Assembly (NCBI GenBank): GCA_030690025.1 | Contig: JAUYDJ010000263.1 | Coordinates: 1 to 6,793, forward strand | DNA from: Chloroflexota bacterium | GTDB taxonomy: Bacteria > Chloroflexota > Dehalococcoidia > Dehalococcoidales > JAUYDJ01 | Reading direction: 5' to 3' | DNA: 6,793 nt | In this document: piece by piece, positions 5,600 to 6,793 of the stretch | Position numbering within the stretch: position 1 is the stretch's first letter | Layout of the letters: the number at the start of each line of letters is the position of its first letter | The notes under the pieces: generated by a model | What the model saw: only the letters and a program-made list of their open reading frames with translations | Told to the model about the DNA's origin: nothing | The model's database searches: none | Program-made: the position numbers and the translations under genes

Positions 5600-6100
5600 T
5601 CACTCCTCATTCGGCTTGGTGGCGTCCAGGTAAGCATCAATATACTCCCAGCCACCAAACCTGATGCAGACGCTGCCGTTCCGCTTGGTGACGGATAGCC
5701 TGGCAATGGCTTCACCGGCAGGCTTGCCGTTTACTGGCTGGACTGGCATTAGTGTCCCGCTTATCAGCTTCTCCAGGTCGCCCAGGTTGAAAGGCTTGGA
5801 CAGGTAGTCAACCGCCCCGGCCTTCATGGCTTTGACTGCCGACTCTACGGAGGGGTAGGCAGTAATTATGATGGTCTTCAACCCGGGCCTTTTCTCCCTC
5901 GACCGGCGCAGCACCTCGATGCCGTCAATGCCCGGTAACCTCAAGTCAAGGAGGACAACACCAAAATCGCGCTCATCGATGATGCTTAAGGCTTTTTCCC
6001 CGTCTTCGGCGGTCTCCACCTCATAACCGCCGTCGGCAAGCCAGTCCCGCAGGGACTCCCGCAAGGCCATTTCATCCTCGACTATTAATACTCGTCTCAC
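5600..6100 (-). CDS. Response regulator: receiver domain, no DNA-binding domain (166 aa)
   Basis: A CheY-like receiver domain spans about residues 1-118. The acidic pocket is E8/D9 (VLIVEDE), the phospho-acceptor is D52 in LLDLRLPGIDG, the conserved Thr is T80 (IIITAYPS), and the conserved Lys is K102 (YLSKPF). The alpha4-beta5 surface (SVESAVKAMKAGAVDYLSKPF region) resembles NtrC-type receivers, yet there is no AAA+ or helix-turn-helix part. Instead there is a 46-residue tail (about 121-166), with a possible small beta region VCIRFGGWEYIDAYLD, that I do not recognise. The start is GTG (6100-6098), chosen because AAGGAGGTGG (6114-6105) sits 7 nt upstream. It follows the histidine kinase gene on the same strand by 67 bp, so it is the likely cognate partner and must signal by protein contact or by an output hidden in the tail. 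All catalytic residues are intact. Confidence 0.92.
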   Translation of the reverse strand: MRRVLIVEDEMALRESLRDWLADGGYEVETAEDGEKALSIIDERDFGVVLLDLRLPGIDGIEVLRRSREKRPGLKTIIITAYPSVESAVKAMKAGAVDYLSKPFNLGDLEKLISGTLMPVQPVNGKPAGEAIARLSVTKRNGSVCIRFGGWEYIDAYLDATKPNEE

Positions 6101-6104
6101 TTTA

Positions 6105-6114
6105 CCACCTCCTT
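6105..6114 (-). promoter_or_regulatory. Near-ideal ribosome binding site fixing a GTG start
   Basis: The minus strand reads AAGGAGGTGG, almost fully complementary to the 16S rRNA 3' end, with 7 nt between the GGAGG core and the GTG at 6100-6098. It decides the start of the response regulator, which has no in-frame ATG nearby. Confidence 0.85.
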
Positions 6115-6125
6115 AGTGTACTAAG
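6112..6125. promoter_or_regulatory. 14-bp dyad overlapping the ribosome binding site
   Basis: CTTAGT (6112-6117) and ACTAAG (6120-6125) are exact inverted repeats around a 2-bp centre. The dyad overlaps the 5' part of the response-regulator ribosome binding site. The centre is too short for an RNA hairpin, so if functional it is more likely a protein-binding operator. It may be chance in AT-rich DNA. Confidence 0.3.
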
Positions 6126-6146
6126 TATTATTAAGTATTATTAAGT
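6122..6146. repeat. 10-bp tandem repeat, 2.5 copies
   Basis: The unit TAAGTATTAT is repeated exactly at 6122-6131 and 6132-6141, followed by a half unit TAAGT (6142-6146). It fills much of the 67-bp gap between the kinase and regulator genes and is much more AT-rich than both. A 10-bp period is about one DNA helical turn, so it could be a bent or protein-bound tract or an internal promoter region. Confidence 0.6.
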
Positions 6147-6167
6147 TAGCCTACCTTGAGAGGCTCG

Positions 6168-6793
6168 TCACTCCGGGTTTGGAAGAGTCTGCCTTTTATT
6201 CGTGCTGAGATTATCAAGCGGTAAATAGACACTAAAGGTGCTGCCCTTGCCTGCCTCGCTCTGCACCTCTATCCGTCCCTGGTGGCGCTGAATTATGCCG
6301 TAGGCTACCGCCAGGCCCAGTCCCACTCCCTTCACCTCCGGACGAGTGGTGAAGAAGGGGGTAAACAGCCGGGGCATGTTCTCCCTAGATATGCCGCTGC
6401 CGGTATCCTTGACCTCAATCCTTACCCAGCCACCGTTCCTTGCGGTACGTATGGTCAACCGTCCGCCCCGGGGCATGGCCTGAATAGCGTTCAGTATGAG
6501 ATTGGTGAACACCTGCTGCAGCTGGTCGAAATCAGCCATGAGCCGGGGCAGGTCGGGGTCAAGCTCGGTTACCACCTCGATGTGCTGCAGCTTGGCCGAA
6601 TATCCCAGGTCGAAAGCCTCGCCGCCGGAGTCCCCGGCGGCATCATTCAGTTCCGCCTTTTCGGGCTTCGACTTCAATGGTATGCCGGTAGCATTGATAA
6701 CCTCGTTAACATCCACTTCCCGCAGGGCCGGCGGCGACTGCCGGGCGAATTCGAGGAGATTCCTGATTAGCCGGGTGCTGCGGACGAGCTCTG
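6168..6793 (-). CDS. Sensor histidine kinase, C-terminal part (cut by right edge)
   Basis: The open frame enters from the right edge and ends at 6168, giving 207 residues of a kinase whose sensor region and phospho-accepting His lie outside the window. The first visible residues, ELVRSTRLIRNLLEFARQ, are the second helix of a HisKA dimerisation domain. The HATPase domain follows: N-box with QVFTNLILNAIQAM (Asn at about 97 and 101 of the fragment), G1 box DTGSGI (129-134), F-box FTPFFTT, and G2 box GVGLGLAVAYG (155-165). The class resembles NtrB/AtoS-type kinases. Between INAT (fragment about 32-35) and the strand after SAKLQHIEVV there are about 25-30 extra-looking residues (around GIPLKSKPEKAELNDAAG) rich in charge and Gly. 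It is upstream of, and probably co-transcribed with, the response regulator. A GTG at 6716 is only internal, since the frame is clearly coding further upstream. Confidence 0.92.
   Translation of the reverse strand, partial: ELVRSTRLIRNLLEFARQSPPALREVDVNEVINATGIPLKSKPEKAELNDAAGDSGGEAFDLGYSAKLQHIEVVTELDPDLPRLMADFDQLQQVFTNLILNAIQAMPRGGRLTIRTARNGGWVRIEVKDTGSGISRENMPRLFTPFFTTRPEVKGVGLGLAVAYGIIQRHQGRIEVQSEAGKGSTFSVYLPLDNLSTNKRQTLPNPE
6621..6641. repeat. 8-bp GC-rich inverted repeat inside the kinase gene
   Basis: GCCGCCGG (6621-6628) and CCGGCGGC (6634-6641) are perfect inverted repeats around a 5-nt centre. They lie in the codons of the unusual kinase linker (encoding around AAGDSGGEA), so the palindrome coincides with the segment that looks inserted. 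Confidence 0.6.

Noticed and set aside
6282..6770. 162-codon open frame on the plus strand
   Set aside because: It is antisense to the kinase ATPase domain, which has all its boxes on the minus strand. It is a shadow of GC-biased codons.

Overview
The window is bacterial, of moderate GC, and looks like environmental (groundwater or sediment type) DNA. It combines a multi-spanning sensor region with GAF, GGDEF and HD-GYP domains, a membrane-anchored FecR-like protein, a small stand-alone flavodoxin, and palindromic GC-rich intergenic elements. From general familiarity this mix suggests Chloroflexota (Dehalococcoidia-like), but that is a weak inference: there is no rRNA or marker gene here.

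Layout, left to right. Positions 1-591 are poorly coding. They hold the first 27 codons of an unidentified minus-strand gene leaving the left edge (1-83, strong ribosome binding site), a possible 43-codon plus-strand ORF, a near-perfect 15-bp hairpin terminator (312-351), and a short minus-strand ORF (499-370) interrupted by a stop. A flavodoxin gene (592-1077, plus strand) follows, with a plausible sigma-70 promoter. It converges on a two-gene minus-strand operon: a FecR-domain membrane protein (4963-3761), then, 29 bp downstream, an 852-residue membrane GAF-GGDEF-HD-GYP protein (3731-1173) in which both c-di-GMP domains keep their active-site motifs. Positions 4964-5599 have no convincing gene but contain two strong tandem hairpins and a 12-bp direct repeat. 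The right end is a two-component pair on the minus strand: the C-terminal part of a histidine kinase (6793-6168, cut by the window edge), then a 166-residue response regulator with a receiver domain and no DNA-binding domain (6100-5600, GTG start, near-ideal ribosome binding site).

How the genes may work together (inference). The histidine kinase phosphorylates the single-domain regulator, which must act through protein contacts. About 640 bp downstream on the same strand, the FecR-like protein could read an envelope signal or ligand and influence the co-transcribed GGDEF/HD-GYP protein, which can in principle both make and degrade c-di-GMP. The flavodoxin is convergent and probably unrelated. 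The points most worth a second look are the FecR plus dual c-di-GMP enzyme operon, the structured intergenic element near 5150-5272, and an apparent in-frame palindrome-bearing insertion between the dimerisation and ATPase domains of the kinase.
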